From Thermodesulfobacteriota bacterium (GTDB lineage: Bacteria; Desulfobacterota; DSM-4660; Desulfatiglandales; Desulfatiglandaceae), in NCBI GenBank assembly GCA_028278625.1, contig JANQDY010000074.1, forward strand, positions 1-64,000: DNA of 64,000 bases, given 5' to 3'. Positions within the stretch are counted from its first letter, which is position 1. Each line of letters opens with the position of its first letter. The notes under the pieces are model-generated. The model was given only the letters and a program-made list of their open reading frames with translations, did no database searches and had not been told where the DNA came from. Shown piece after piece: positions 40,541 to 50,867 of this stretch. The position numbers and the translations under genes were made by a program.

Positions 40541-42625
40541 TCAAACAAGGGCCTTCTCCAGCTCTTCCAGCGTCGTGACCGGGCTTTTGCAGGTATACGC
40601 TTCACAGATGTATGCGGCGGGATTCTGGTTCCGCACCGTCATGTCTCTCAAGAACGAGGCGAGAGAGATGCACTTTTCAGCGGCCCGGTCATCACCCGGC
40701 CGATGCAACAACACTTTGTTGGGCAGAAATTTTCTTTGAATGGATGTTAACATGCGACGGGTGAGGTCAATTTCAGGGTCCCCGGCCACAACGATTTCCC
40801 GGCTGGGACCCACCACAAAGTCGACGGCATTGAGAAACTGGGTATGACCCGACGGGTAACCGGTGACCTGTTCCGAAAATGCGCCCAGGAGTTGATCCAG
40901 TTTTTCCGCCAGGTCTGTTTCCCCGGTCATGCGGGTCAAACGAAGAAGATTGAGTGCCGCCACCGAATTTCCGGATGGCTGAGCCCCGTCGTAGATTTCC
41001 TTGGTTCGGGTAATGAGGTCTTCGTTCCCTTTTCCCGTGAAAAAGAGCCCTCCGTTTGCCGTATCCCAGAAAATGTCGATCATCCGCCCATTGAGATCAA
41101 CGGCCTTTTCTAACCATAGGGCATCAAGGGTGGTTTCGTAGAGTTCCAGGAGGCCCCATACCATGAAGGCATAATCGTTCAAGTAACCGGGAAGGGCCGC
41201 TTCCTTTTCCCTGTAACGGCGAAGCAGCCGCCCGTTTTCATCCACCAGGTGTTTCAGGATAAACCGCGCCGCATTCTCAGCCGCTTTTGTGTATTGCGAA
41301 TCTCCCAGTGCCTGGGCCCCTTTTGAGAGCGCCGCGATCATCAAACCGTTCCAGGAAGTAAGAATCTTGTCGTCTTTGAGGGGATGGGCCCGGTTTTGAC
41401 GAAGAGAAAAGAGTTTCTTGCGGGCTTTTAGAAGAATGTCCGGGAGCTGCTTCCGGTCGATCTTTTCCTTTTCCGCAAATGCTTCCCCGTGGAGGGTTAT
41501 GTTCGGGATGCTTTTACCGCCCTCAAAATTTCCGACTTCGGAGATATTGTAGAACCGGCAGAACAACGCGCCCACATCATCCCCCAAACAATCCTTCACT
41601 TCCTTGGGCGTCCACACATAGAAAAGGCCCTCTTCCCCTTCACTGTCAGCGTCTTCGGCGGAATAGAACCCACCTTCGGGGTCGGTCATATCCCTCAAAA
41701 CATATGAGAAGATCTCTTCGGCCACCCGGGCGTAGCGGTCTTTTCCCGTCAACTGGTAACATTCGGTGTAAGCCATGGCCAGAAGGGCCTGGTCATAGAG
41801 CATTTTCTCAAAGTGGGGAACAAGCCATTTTTCATCCACTGAGTACCTGTGAAATCCCATTCCGATCTGGTCAAAAATACCGCCGTTTCGCATGGCGCAA
41901 AGGGTTTTCTCAACCATTTCCAGTGCCCCGGCACCGGGATTCCGCAGGTGTTGTCGCAGCAAAAATGTGAGATTATGGGGACTGGGAAACTTGGGGGCTT
42001 TGCCAAAACCGCCAAACCGAGGATCAAAGTGCTGTTTCAGCTGTTTAAAAGCTTTCATCAGCGTTTCCCCGTCGGGTGAACCGATTGAGGCGTTGTTGCT
42101 CGATTGGGGCTGAATGGCCGCGGTGATTTTGTCTCCCGACTCGAGAATTCGATGGCGGTCTTTTTGCCACATGGCCGCCAGTTGAGGAAGGATGTCCATC
42201 AGCCCGGGCATGCCCATGCGACCGGTTTTGGGAAAATAGGTGCCTGCGAAGAAAGGCTTTCCATGAGGGGTCAGCAATACGGTCAGAGGCCAGCCGCCCC
42301 GTCCCGTCAGGGCCTGACAAACGGACATGTAGATCTTATCAACATCGGGGCGTTCTTCCCGGTCAACCTTGACGGGGATAAAATGGGTGTTGAGCAACTC
42401 CGCCACCTCTGTATCTTCAAATGATTCATAGGCCATCACGTGGCACCAGTGACAGGTGGCGTATCCCACCGAGAGGAAAACCGGTTTGTCTTCACGCCGT
42501 GCATTTAGAAAGGCCCCGTTTCCCCATGGCATCCATTGCACGGGGTTATCCGCATGTTGCAGAAGGTAGGGACTCTTCTCTTTTGCCAGAAAGTTTTTAA
42601 CATCCGCGCCTTTCATCCGTTCCAT
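40541..42625 (-). CDS. YyaL/Spermatogenesis-associated-20-like protein with N-terminal thioredoxin domain
   Basis: A 694-residue two-part protein. The N-terminus is a DUF255 thioredoxin-like domain with C58xxC61 in [12 protein letters not shown], preceded by [14 protein letters not shown], the family hallmark. The remainder is an (alpha/alpha)6-barrel related to N-acylglucosamine 2-epimerases and cellobiose epimerases. AGGAGGG lies 7 nt before the ATG at 42625. Biological role is not settled in any organism; the redox pair is intact. Confidence 0.93.
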   Translation of the reverse strand: MERMKGADVKNFLAKEKSPYLLQHADNPVQWMPWGNGAFLNARREDKPVFLSVGYATCHWCHVMAYESFEDTEVAELLNTHFIPVKVDREERPDVDKIYMSVCQALTGRGGWPLTVLLTPHGKPFFAGTYFPKTGRMGMPGLMDILPQLAAMWQKDRHRILESGDKITAAIQPQSSNNASIGSPDGETLMKAFKQLKQHFDPRFGGFGKAPKFPSPHNLTFLLRQHLRNPGAGALEMVEKTLCAMRNGGIFDQIGMGFHRYSVDEKWLVPHFEKMLYDQALLAMAYTECYQLTGKDRYARVAEEIFSYVLRDMTDPEGGFYSAEDADSEGEEGLFYVWTPKEVKDCLGDDVGALFCRFYNISEVGNFEGGKSIPNITLHGEAFAEKEKIDRKQLPDILLKARKKLFSLRQNRAHPLKDDKILTSWNGLMIAALSKGAQALGDSQYTKAAENAARFILKHLVDENGRLLRRYREKEAALPGYLNDYAFMVWGLLELYETTLDALWLEKAVDLNGRMIDIFWDTANGGLFFTGKGNEDLITRTKEIYDGAQPSGNSVAALNLLRLTRMTGETDLAEKLDQLLGAFSEQVTGYPSGHTQFLNAVDFVVGPSREIVVAGDPEIDLTRRMLTSIQRKFLPNKVLLHRPGDDRAAEKCISLASFLRDMTVRNQNPAAYICEAYTCKSPVTTLEELEKALV

Positions 42626-42995
42626 GATCTACCCTCCTTTTTAATCCCAAAACCGTTAGAACAAAGTTAGAAGAATCCCCCAAGGGAGTCAAGGGAAAGG
42701 GGTGAGTTAATAAAGGAGGGGCTTATTGAAAACACCGGTGTCTCAAGTTTTACAAAAAATGTCACGATTTGACCAAATGGTGTCAAAATCCGGCAATACG
42801 CCGGGAACAAGGACTTGACGATTCGAAGCAAGTGATGAGGGTCGCTTTTATAACGCTTTGAAATTGCAACGGATTGGGAAAATGTAAGATCTTAAGTGGT
42901 TTTGAGGCGCGGTAATTGCATAAACGGACCCCGAAGCGTCTCTTTCTGGGTGACTTGCAGGCCGCGAAAGGTTTTGATCATTGGCAAGGAATGAC
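42626..42995. other. 370-bp intergenic region upstream of the pilin genes
   Basis: Divergent control region between the YyaL-like gene and the first pilin. It contains a palindrome ACACCGGTGT (42732-42741), the inverted repeat listed at 42768-42787, and a CCGGC/GCCGG hairpin (42790-42804). No convincing sigma54 -24/-12 pair and no clear sigma70 promoter for the pilins was found. Confidence 0.45.
42768..42787. promoter_or_regulatory. Inverted repeat, possible operator upstream of pilin genes
   Basis: TTTGAC and GTCAAA form perfect 6-bp arms around CAAATGGT. Placed about 210 bp before the first pilin ATG and 140 bp before the YyaL-like gene. Binding protein unknown. Confidence 0.3.
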
Positions 42996-43340
42996 ATGAA
43001 GGGTTTTACGCTGATTGAGTTGATGATTGTGATCGCCATCATTGGCATACTGGCGGCTGTCGCGATTCCTCAATATGATGCCTACAGAAAAAAGGGCTAT
43101 AATTCAGGTGCGGTCTGGGACATAAATAACGCGGCTGCCGCTCAGGAGGCTTACTACGTTGACGCCCAAGCCTACGCAACCGCTACAGGGACCCTTAGTG
43201 TGTACGGTCTCAGCTCAACGGAGAACGTGACCCTAACCGTTAGTGGCGATGTTGATGCGTATACGCTCGTGTCCTATCACAGCAGTGGCGACAAGACCTA
43301 TACGCTGACGGGGCCGGGTGGAAGGCTGACAAATAATTAG
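42996..43340 (+). CDS. Type IV pilin (short PilA-like), copy 1
   Basis: A 114-residue prepilin. The leader is only MKG, followed by the class III signal [20 protein letters not shown] with Phe at +1 and Glu at +5 of the mature protein; PilD-type peptidase would cut after Gly3. The C-terminal domain is short (about 85 residues) and ends [16 protein letters not shown] lies 5 nt before the ATG at 42996; the frame is open from a TTG at 42981. The next gene is a close relative, so this is a tandem duplication. Confidence 0.9.
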   Translation: MKGFTLIELMIVIAIIGILAAVAIPQYDAYRKKGYNSGAVWDINNAAAAQEAYYVDAQAYATATGTLSVYGLSSTENVTLTVSGDVDAYTLVSYHSSGDKTYTLTGPGGRLTNN

Positions 43341-43472
43341 TTGGCGGTTTAAAAAAAGAATGAACAAATACTGGTGAAACGGGAAAGGGGGTGGGGCCTT
43401 TCAGATTAGATCAAAAATTGGATGCTGTCGGTTAAGGAATGAATTTGGCAAGTTTTAGAAAGGAGCAAAAAA

Positions 43473-43835
43473 ATGCTAATCAAAATCAATGCAAAAAAAG
43501 ATGAAAAGGGTTTCACCCTTATTGAATTGATGATCGTCATCGCCATTATCGGTATCCTGGCGGCCATCGCCATTCCGCAGTTTAACTCTTACAGAAAGAG
43601 ATCCTACAATGCTTCGGCAATGTCCGATCTCAAAAATACGGCAACTGCACAGGAAGCCTATTTCGTGGATGCCCAAACCTATGGTGCCCATGGAAATCTC
43701 TCCATCAATACGGGCGAAAACGTAACCTTGGGCGCAGGTGGAGATGCGAATACCTACATCATCACCGCCTTTCACAGTGCCGGCGACAAGACCTATACCC
43801 TTACCGGCCCGGGTGGTACCATCACAAACAATTGA
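43473..43835 (+). CDS. Type IV pilin (short PilA-like), copy 2
   Basis: A 120-residue prepilin with a 13-residue basic leader ([13 protein letters not shown]) and a mature start [20 protein letters not shown], Glu5 present. It shares with copy 1 the segments AQEAYxVDAQ, GENVTL and the ending [11 protein letters not shown] plus TNN. AGAAAGGAG lies 8 nt before the ATG. A strong terminator follows at 43862. The longer leader and better ribosome site suggest this is the main pilin. Confidence 0.92.
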   Translation: MLIKINAKKDEKGFTLIELMIVIAIIGILAAIAIPQFNSYRKRSYNASAMSDLKNTATAQEAYFVDAQTYGAHGNLSINTGENVTLGAGGDANTYIITAFHSAGDKTYTLTGPGGTITNN

Positions 43836-43861
43836 TCGATCCACAGCATATCGATCCCAAA

Positions 43862-43897
43862 GGTGGGCTGGCGCTTTTGCCGGCTCGCCTTTTTTTT
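43862..43897 (+). terminator. Rho-independent terminator after the pilin genes
   Basis: An 11-bp stem (43862-43872 with 43879-43889, three G-U pairs) with loop GCTTTT, followed by eight Ts (43890-43897). It also separates the pilins from the convergent TPR gene. Confidence 0.85.
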
Positions 43898-43934
43898 GCA
43901 GGCAATATTGGGTTGACGTTTCCGGAAGGTTCCA

Positions 43935-46010
43935 CTAATTTCGCTGAGCATTTGATAGGAGAAGAAGGAGATCCATTCGATGTGAGGAAAGAGCGTCGTC
44001 GATTCCCGGTTCCGGCTTGAGACGTTCCATGAATCGCCCCAAATCGGCATTTTTGCCTTCAAATACCCTGTGGAACCGGGCCATGGTGTCGTTCTTCGCT
44101 TCGTCCATCCCTTTTTCCTTGTAAAGAGCTGCGAGATTGAGCAGTACAAATGGGTCGGTCTCGTCGTGCGTCAGTGCTTTTCTGAAACTCATAAGGGCCT
44201 TTTCCGTGTCTCCTTGGAGTTTATGGGCAATACCCATGTGCCTCAGAATCTGACTGTTTTTGGGTTCCAATGAAGATGCCAGCACAAGAGTGGCCATGGC
44301 TTTTTCCGGTTCTCCCACAACAAGAGAAAGAAATCCCAGATTCCCATAAGCGGAAGCGTTTTTGGGATCTGACTGGATGGCCTTTTGAAAGGCGGCCCCT
44401 GCTTCTTCATATCGTCTGTTTCTCATGAAAATGACCCCCTTGGCCAAGTGGGTCGGTGCAAAATGGGGTTGGTATTTCTGGGCCTGATCATAATAGAAAA
44501 GCGCCTTTTCATCCTGGTGCAGTTTTTGATAGATGGCCCCCAGGTTGTAATAGGTCCAGTTGCGCCATACCAGGTTGTTTCGGTTTTCTTTGGTCAGGGC
44601 TTTCCGGTATTCTGAAACAGCTTCCGGGAACTTTTCCATCCTTTCGTAATAGACCCCCAGGTTGTGATGGGGTCTGCTCAAATGAGGGTATTTGATGATG
44701 CAGTCGGACCAGAGTGTTTCATCGGTTTTCCACACGGCGTTTCGAACATAGGTGCTATGTCCCCATCCCACGAGGATCAGAATAACGAACGCCGAAAGTG
44801 AGAATCGAAAAAAAGGTTTGTGGGCAAAATAGGTCAGGGCTTCATGCAGCAATATGGCCGCGGGAACGAAGAAAAGCATGGAGGGGAAATAGTTCCGATG
44901 CTCGAAAATAAGCTCAAGGGGCAGGATGGAAGATTCCACAAGATGGTTCATGAAGAAAAAGAGGATACTAAACGATATGAGGGGCCTTTTCCGTGCCCAA
45001 TAAATGGCGAGTGCCACAATGCCACAAATGGCCAGGATTGAAACAAGGGTTGAAACCGGTGACAAAAGACCCGTTGACAGGGTGATGTCGTGCTCGAGGC
45101 AGAGGCGACCATGCATGGGATATAACAAGAGTGAAACATAGAAAAGGATGACCCGGGATTCCGTCAGCAGCCGTTCCCACAGGGTGAACCCTCTGTTTTG
45201 ATAACTGGCAACAAGCCTCTCAGGATTTAGGAAGGAGGGTCCTTGAAGCAGCAGCACCAGCAGAGTGCATGCCGTGAGCGCCAGGATTCCGTAAAGGGCA
45301 TATCTGCCCAGGTTTCTTCGGGTGGCACCCCGCACCAGCAGGAGGTCGTATATGAGGAGCGTTAAGGGGAGCATGATCGCGTTTTCTTTGGATCCCAAGG
45401 CCAGCAAGCCACATGAAAAGCAAACGGTGTAATGGATGATCCGGGTCGATTTGCCGAGTGATCCTTTCCCTTTCACAAAAAAGTACATGGCCATGATACA
45501 GAACACTCCGGACATGGCGGTCATGCGCTGTACCACGTAGGTGACGGCTTGCGTCTGAACCGGGTTCACGGCCCAGAAAGCCGTTGAGAGCAGAGCGATA
45601 AAATAGGCTTTGGATTGAAACTCGGGTGTCAAAAGGGGAAGCCTCAGGGTGTTGGCCATAAAGAGAAAGAGAAAACAGGCGGAGAAATAGTGGATGATCA
45701 GGTTGACCGCATGATACCCCGCCACTTCCGCGCCGCCAAAATAATAGTTGATGGCCAGGCTGAGGCAGGCCACGGGACGATAGAGTTTCCCCTTTCCATC
45801 CCAACTGGCGAAAAAGGTTTTCTTGATGTTTTCAAAAGAGAACTCAGTGAGGTGAAGGGGTCGGTTGTCGACGATGTTGTTGATGTCATCGAAATGCCAG
45901 GATGCGTCAATGGTGTTGGAGTAGGTGATCACAACCAGAAGAAACAGGACGGAAAAGGCGAAAACGTTTTTTCTCCAATCCGGCAGTGCTGTCTCGGCTT
46001 GCATCTTCAT
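43935..46010 (-). CDS. TMTC-like membrane glycosyltransferase (GT-C) with C-terminal TPR repeats
   Basis: A 691-residue protein: about eleven membrane spans to residue 430, with the early periplasmic loop HFDDINNIVDNRPLH carrying the Asp pair expected of GT-C enzymes, then five or more TPR units (YYNLGAIYQKLHQDEKALFYYDQ and following). Layout resembles eukaryotic TMTC O-mannosyltransferases and bacterial pilin O-glycosyltransferases of the TfpW type. The promoter at 46053-46081 would start transcription near 46046, so the ATG at 46010 is favoured over 46040. It is convergent with, and next to, the pilin genes. Confidence 0.8.
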   Translation of the reverse strand: MKMQAETALPDWRKNVFAFSVLFLLVVITYSNTIDASWHFDDINNIVDNRPLHLTEFSFENIKKTFFASWDGKGKLYRPVACLSLAINYYFGGAEVAGYHAVNLIIHYFSACFLFLFMANTLRLPLLTPEFQSKAYFIALLSTAFWAVNPVQTQAVTYVVQRMTAMSGVFCIMAMYFFVKGKGSLGKSTRIIHYTVCFSCGLLALGSKENAIMLPLTLLIYDLLLVRGATRRNLGRYALYGILALTACTLLVLLLQGPSFLNPERLVASYQNRGFTLWERLLTESRVILFYVSLLLYPMHGRLCLEHDITLSTGLLSPVSTLVSILAICGIVALAIYWARKRPLISFSILFFFMNHLVESSILPLELIFEHRNYFPSMLFFVPAAILLHEALTYFAHKPFFRFSLSAFVILILVGWGHSTYVRNAVWKTDETLWSDCIIKYPHLSRPHHNLGVYYERMEKFPEAVSEYRKALTKENRNNLVWRNWTYYNLGAIYQKLHQDEKALFYYDQAQKYQPHFAPTHLAKGVIFMRNRRYEEAGAAFQKAIQSDPKNASAYGNLGFLSLVVGEPEKAMATLVLASSLEPKNSQILRHMGIAHKLQGDTEKALMSFRKALTHDETDPFVLLNLAALYKEKGMDEAKNDTMARFHRVFEGKNADLGRFMERLKPEPGIDDALSSHRMDLLLLLSNAQRN

Positions 46011-46052
46011 TCTTTCTGTGATCTCATGAAAAGGGTACATGCGCTTTTACGT

Positions 46053-46081
46053 TTCATACGGCATAAGTATTTTGCGGTCAA
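46053..46081 (-). promoter_or_regulatory. Promoter of the TPR glycosyltransferase gene
   Basis: Reading leftward, TTGACC (46076-46081) and TATGAA (46053-46058) with a 17-bp spacer. Located in the 74-bp gap between divergent genes. Confidence 0.5.
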
Positions 46082-46114
46082 GCGACTTGAATGTGAATTG
46101 GGTGGTGTAAAACA

Positions 46115-47341
46115 ATGCGAATTTCCTTGCAGCGAAAAATAGACAGAGTGGTCGGCAAATTCATTTGCCGGCTCCTGACGCTCATTACAAAAAGAGGGGA
46201 CCCCCGGGAACGGTTGCCCGCTTCTCCCAAGATTCTGGTGATTCTACTGTCGGAAATGGGGAGCCTGGTGCTGGCGCATCCCATGTTTGCACTCTTGAAG
46301 GAACGGTATCCAAAGGCCCGGTTATTGGCGCTGGTATTTGAAAAGAACAGGGAGTGCCTGGAAACCCTGGGGCTTCTGCCAAAGGAAAACATCCTTTCCG
46401 TGGATGGAGATTCCTTCTTCGCCCTATCAAGAGACAGCATTCGGTTCTTGCACAAAATGCGAAAACAAAAGGTGGACGTGGTGCTGGATTGCGAACTTTT
46501 TTCGAGGGTCAGCGCCATCTATGCCCTGCTCTCAGGGGCCGGGATTCGCGTGGGGTTTCACCGACACACCCAGGAAGGTCTCTATCGGGGAGATTTTATC
46601 AACCGGCCCGTTTTGTACAACCCTTATCGCCATATATCCAGGCAGTTTGTGAGCCTGGCCATGGCCATGGAGAGGAGGAATGGTTTTCCCATCATTAAGG
46701 AAAACGCGTCTAGCGGGATTTTCCATATTCCGACGCTGATTCCCCACAAAGACCAGCTGCGAGGCTTCAGGAACCGTTTGATCAAGGATTTTCCGGAAAT
46801 CACAGGCAGGCAAACAGTGTTGCTCTACCCCGGCGGGGGTCTGCTTCCCATCCGTGCCTGGCCCCTTGAAAATTTTTGCCGGATCTCGGATGACTTGCTT
46901 TTGAGCGGTTACGCGGTGGGTGTTATCGGGATGAAGGAGGACAGGCCCAAGGCTCAAGCGATCCTGTCGTGCTGCCAAAGCGAATTTTGTTTTGACTTAA
47001 CCGGTTACACCAAAACGGTTATGGAGCTGATCATGCTCTTTCATTTGGCGTCCCTTCTCATCACCAACGACGGCGGGCCCGGGCATTTCGCATCTCTGAC
47101 ACCGATTCCTTCCATTGTCTTTTTCGGACCCGAGACCCCTCTCTTGTATGGCCCCCTGGACGCAAAAACCGTAACGCTCCATAAAGCGCTGCCGTGTTCC
47201 CCGTGCTTAAGTGCCTATAACCATCGGAATTCCCCATGCGACGGTAATAACGTCTGTTTAAAGGAAATCGCTCCAGAGGAAGTGCTTCGTGAGGCCTATG
47301 GACTGTTGAAAGAAAACGATATCGGCAATGGGAGGGACTGA
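46115..47341 (+). CDS. Family 9 glycosyltransferase (heptosyltransferase-like)
   Basis: A 408-residue GT-B enzyme. ILVILLSEMGSLVLAHPMF is the N-terminal acceptor loop, VLLYPGGG marks the linker region, and NDGGPGHFASLTPIPSIVFFGP is the C-terminal donor-binding signature of GT9. Heptosyltransferases build the inner LPS core, but this family also includes ADP-sugar enzymes of other glycans. A Cys-rich segment near the end (CSPCLSAYNHRNSPCDGNNVC) is common in this subgroup. Starts a plus-strand run that continues to 62283. Confidence 0.88.
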   Translation: MRISLQRKIDRVVGKFICRLLTLITKRGDPRERLPASPKILVILLSEMGSLVLAHPMFALLKERYPKARLLALVFEKNRECLETLGLLPKENILSVDGDSFFALSRDSIRFLHKMRKQKVDVVLDCELFSRVSAIYALLSGAGIRVGFHRHTQEGLYRGDFINRPVLYNPYRHISRQFVSLAMAMERRNGFPIIKENASSGIFHIPTLIPHKDQLRGFRNRLIKDFPEITGRQTVLLYPGGGLLPIRAWPLENFCRISDDLLLSGYAVGVIGMKEDRPKAQAILSCCQSEFCFDLTGYTKTVMELIMLFHLASLLITNDGGPGHFASLTPIPSIVFFGPETPLLYGPLDAKTVTLHKALPCSPCLSAYNHRNSPCDGNNVCLKEIAPEEVLREAYGLLKENDIGNGRD

Positions 47342-47376
47342 TCTGGAGCAGTCGAACGCCTTTTGTCTTTGCGCTT

Positions 47377-47856
47377 ATGGAAATAAACGGAATACCAGAG
47401 ATGGCGGGATCCCATAACCGATCTTTTTGGAGAGCCTTGATCAGGCATCGTTTCGTCAAATTCGGCACTGTGGGGCTGTCGGGAACAGTGGTCAATGTCG
47501 CGGTTCTTTACGTCAGCCAGAACATGCTGTTTGCCCGTGTCGGTTCATTTGAGATGCGCCTTTATCTCTCATTGGGGCTTGCCATCTTCCTGGCGACGCT
47601 GAACAACTATCTTTGGAACCGGTGGTGGACCTGGGGAGATCGCAGGAAGGAGACCGTCTCGGGTTTCTTTACCCAGATGCTGCAATACTATCTGGCCTGC
47701 GGCGTCGCCATTTCCATCCAATTCCTGATCACCATGCTTTTGGCCAAGGTGGTGCACTACCTGCTCGCCAATGTGACGGCGATTGTATTGTCCGCCATTT
47801 TTGTGTATGTTCTAAACAACATATGGACTTTTCGAAAACCCGGTGAAAAGGGGTGA
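47377..47856 (+). CDS. GtrA family membrane protein
   Basis: A 159-residue protein with four membrane spans and the GtrA signature: FVKFGTVGLSGTVVNVAVLY in the first span and NNYLWNRWWTWGDRR after the second. GtrA-like proteins are thought to flip or help translocate polyprenol-phosphate-linked sugars. The next gene encodes the matching polyprenol-phosphate glycosyltransferase, 6 nt downstream. No clear ribosome site at the ATG; 47401 is a possible alternative start. Confidence 0.85.
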   Translation: MEINGIPEMAGSHNRSFWRALIRHRFVKFGTVGLSGTVVNVAVLYVSQNMLFARVGSFEMRLYLSLGLAIFLATLNNYLWNRWWTWGDRRKETVSGFFTQMLQYYLACGVAISIQFLITMLLAKVVHYLLANVTAIVLSAIFVYVLNNIWTFRKPGEKG

Positions 47857-47862
47857 TATGCG

Positions 47863-48807
47863 TTGAACCTGGACATTGTTATCCCCATTTATAATGAGGC
47901 CGAAAACCTGCCCTTCCTTCACGATAGATTGGTGAAGGTATGCGAAGCACTGGAAGAAGGGACTGATTGGCGTGTCATCTATGTGAACGACGGCAGCACG
48001 GACAGATCCCTTGAAATCATGTGCTGCCAAAGGGATGCCGACGAACGGTTTTCCATTGTGGAACTGTCGCGCAATTTCGGCCACCAAGCGGCGATCACGG
48101 CGGGCCTTACCTGTTCCCAAGGTGATGTGGTCATTCTGATGGATGGAGATCTGCAGGACCCCCCGGAACTGATTCCCGACCTCATCGCGGCCTGGAAAAG
48201 CGGGGCCAACGTGGTGAGGGCCCATCGACGGAGCCGCAAGGAAAGGGGGATCCGAAGGATCGGCTTCGACGGGTTTCACCGTTTTTTCTCATGGATTACC
48301 GACTTTCCGGTCCCCTCAAATGCCGGTATTTTCGGGCTCCTGGACCGGCAGGCCGCGGAGGAGCTCAAAAGGCTGCCGGAACAGAACCGTTTCTTCCCCG
48401 GTCTCAGGAGCTGGGTGGGACTGAAGCAAGAGGTGGTCTTCTATGATCGGGAGGATCGTGCGGGGGGTGAGCCAAAACAATCCTTGAAAAACCTGATCCG
48501 TTACGCGCTGGATGCCATTTTCAGTTTTTCTTACAAACCGTTGCGGATCATGACCAGTGCCGGGGTTCTGATCAGCACGGTCGGTTTTCTGCTGGCCTGT
48601 TATTTTATTGCCAAGCGGCTCTTGGGAATTGAAATCGCGGAGACGGGTTTTACAACCCTTGTAACATTGATGCTCTTCTTGGGCGGAATTCAGCTCATGG
48701 CCATCGGTTTGCTGGGTGAATACCTGGCGCGCATCTATGACGAGGTGAAAAGAAGGCCGCTCTTTATCGTCAAAAAAGTCCACGGGCTTGGGCGGCCTGA
48801 GCAATAA
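47863..48807 (+). CDS. Polyprenol-phosphate glycosyltransferase (GtrB/DPM1-like, family 2)
   Basis: A 314-residue enzyme: LDIVIPIYNEAENLPFLHDR, metal-binding MDGDLQDPPE and QLVE-like acceptor region in the GT-A part, then two C-terminal spans (ILISTVGFLLACYFI region and LVTLMLFLGGIQLMAIGLL). It moves a sugar from a nucleotide donor to undecaprenyl phosphate on the inner face of the membrane. The start is TTG at 47863 after AAGGGGTGAT; no ATG in frame fits the domain. Supplies lipid-linked sugar for the GT-C enzymes encoded downstream. Confidence 0.9.
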   Translation: MNLDIVIPIYNEAENLPFLHDRLVKVCEALEEGTDWRVIYVNDGSTDRSLEIMCCQRDADERFSIVELSRNFGHQAAITAGLTCSQGDVVILMDGDLQDPPELIPDLIAAWKSGANVVRAHRRSRKERGIRRIGFDGFHRFFSWITDFPVPSNAGIFGLLDRQAAEELKRLPEQNRFFPGLRSWVGLKQEVVFYDREDRAGGEPKQSLKNLIRYALDAIFSFSYKPLRIMTSAGVLISTVGFLLACYFIAKRLLGIEIAETGFTTLVTLMLFLGGIQLMAIGLLGEYLARIYDEVKRRPLFIVKKVHGLGRPEQ

Positions 48808-48821
48808 AAAGGAATTTCCGG

Positions 48822-50849
48822 ATGGATGCCGGCACCTCCAAGCGCTGTATGCCTCTTCTGCTGGCATTAATTGTTCTTGGCGTTTATTTGAGCACGATTT
48901 CCCCTGTTGTCTACGTGGGAGACAGCGGTGAATTCACGGCGGCCGCCTTTTCTTTGGGGATTCCCCACAACAGCGGTTATCCCCTTTACTCCCTTCTGGG
49001 CAAGCTTTTCTGTTTGATCCCATTGGGCAATGTGGGCTTCAGAGTGAATCTGATGTCGGCCTTCTTTTCAGCCCTTACCGTCTTTCTGATTGCACATATC
49101 ATCCTGAGATTTACCGGGAAGACCCTTTGTGCCGCTGCCGCCGCCGCTTTTCTGGCATTTTCGCCCCTGTTCTGGTCCCAGACCGTTTCAGCGGAAGTGT
49201 ATCCCCTTCACCTCTTCTTCGTGGCGCTGATGATTCTGTTGCTGTATCAGTGGGACAAAACCCGGGATTTCAGGTGGCTCCTCCTCTTTGTTTTCACCAC
49301 CGGTCTCAGTTTCGGAAATCACATGCAAACGGTGATGCTGGCGCCGCCGGTGCTCTACTTCATTATTTCGGGGGACAAAAAATCCTTGTTTCAACCGGGG
49401 CATTTTATTGCCATCGCCGTTTTTTTTGTGCTCCCGCTGCTGATCTATCTCTACCTCCCCATCCGCACCCAGGCGGGTGCCGCCATCCACTGGGGCGATC
49501 CGGACAGTATTCCGCGTTTTCTGGCACATGTGACCGCAACCGCCCACAGAGGGGCCTATGTGTTCAGTACCGGGATGTCCCAGTATCTGTGGAGATTCGC
49601 TGACGCGTTAAGGGTCATGGGTGTTCAATATGGGGTACTGCTCATATTGTGCCTGTGGGGATTCCTTGGGCTTCCCTCCCTTCGGTGGAAGCTTTTCTTT
49701 GCGGGAGTCATCCTGTTCGATTTGGTTTATACGGTCTTTTTTAACATCATCTCCTTTGAAATCACGGCGTTTACCCTCCCTTCAGGTATGGTGCTGGCCA
49801 TACTCCTGGGGGTGGGGCTGAAAGGGTTTCTGGACTGGGCCGGTCTCGCAAAAAAAGTGGGTCCCAGGTTCAGGAAAGGGATCGCATTGGCCTTATGCGC
49901 CATCCCGTTGGTGGCATTGGTCTCAAATTATGGGATTTGCAATCAGCGGCGGAATTACACCGCCTATGAACATGCCCTCAACATTGTGGAAACCGTCGAG
50001 CACGGCGGTACCCTCTTTCTGGACGGCGACAACAATGTCTTTCCCGTGGCGTACGGACGGATCGTGGAAGGGATGGGAGAGGGGGTTACCCTCTTTGACA
50101 GGCATAATGTGATTTTCAAGTGGCGGCTTGATACCTACCCCTTTGTCTTTGAGGGCTCCTGGGACGAACTGGAGGCTGCCGTCATAAAAAAGATCATTGA
50201 TGCCGATGCCAAAAAAGGGGTCTATTTCGCCGTGCTGAACCCCTACGCCCTCTCCGTTCCCAAGGGATACGAGGCCGTTCCCCATGGCATTCTGAGAAAG
50301 GTCATGTCCGAAGGAGCGACATTGGAAGCGCCGGGGAGTCTGTGGCCCTATTATCACACGGAGAGTTTTCACGGGTGTTTTAACCGGGATTACATGACCC
50401 GGGAGGTAACGGCACACCATTTTTTCCGGCATGGGGAAAGCCTTTGGCGACAGGGGCGCGTCGGCGAGGGCCTGAAACGCTTAAAAGCGGCATCGGCCAT
50501 CGGTTATAATGACACCTCAATCCATTCGGATATCGGCGTTTTTTTGACGGATAGGGGACTCTTTGAGAACGCACGGGAGGAACTACTAAAGGCCCTTGAG
50601 TTTCATGATAATTTAAGCGGAATTCATAACAATTGGGGCTATTATTACTTCAAGAAAGGGGATTACAAAAAGGCGGTGTTATCCTTTGAAAAAGCCATCC
50701 GGCTGGCGCCTCAGAACTACGCCTATTACAACAACCTCGGATACGCCCTCAATCGACTGGGCCGAAAGGAAGAAGCCTCAAAAGCATTCAAGAAATCGAT
50801 GGAGGTTAATGGGAAGCAGCCTGAAATCATCAAATTAATCCGGTTTTAG
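48822..50849 (+). CDS. DUF2723 (TMEM260-like) membrane glycosyltransferase with C-terminal TPRs
   Basis: A 675-residue polytopic protein. YVGDSGEFTAAAFSLGIPHN is the DUF2723 hallmark with the acidic GT-C residues in the first external loop; the membrane part runs to about residue 370. The last 120 residues hold three TPR units (NNWGYYYFKKGDYKKAVLSF and following). TMEM260, the eukaryotic relative, is an O-mannosyltransferase, so protein O-glycosylation is plausible. Lies 14 nt after the GtrB-like gene. Confidence 0.85.
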   Translation: MDAGTSKRCMPLLLALIVLGVYLSTISPVVYVGDSGEFTAAAFSLGIPHNSGYPLYSLLGKLFCLIPLGNVGFRVNLMSAFFSALTVFLIAHIILRFTGKTLCAAAAAAFLAFSPLFWSQTVSAEVYPLHLFFVALMILLLYQWDKTRDFRWLLLFVFTTGLSFGNHMQTVMLAPPVLYFIISGDKKSLFQPGHFIAIAVFFVLPLLIYLYLPIRTQAGAAIHWGDPDSIPRFLAHVTATAHRGAYVFSTGMSQYLWRFADALRVMGVQYGVLLILCLWGFLGLPSLRWKLFFAGVILFDLVYTVFFNIISFEITAFTLPSGMVLAILLGVGLKGFLDWAGLAKKVGPRFRKGIALALCAIPLVALVSNYGICNQRRNYTAYEHALNIVETVEHGGTLFLDGDNNVFPVAYGRIVEGMGEGVTLFDRHNVIFKWRLDTYPFVFEGSWDELEAAVIKKIIDADAKKGVYFAVLNPYALSVPKGYEAVPHGILRKVMSEGATLEAPGSLWPYYHTESFHGCFNRDYMTREVTAHHFFRHGESLWRQGRVGEGLKRLKAASAIGYNDTSIHSDIGVFLTDRGLFENAREELLKALEFHDNLSGIHNNWGYYYFKKGDYKKAVLSFEKAIRLAPQNYAYYNNLGYALNRLGRKEEASKAFKKSMEVNGKQPEIIKLIRF

Positions 50850-50867
50850 GATGTTTTTCCAAACGTG

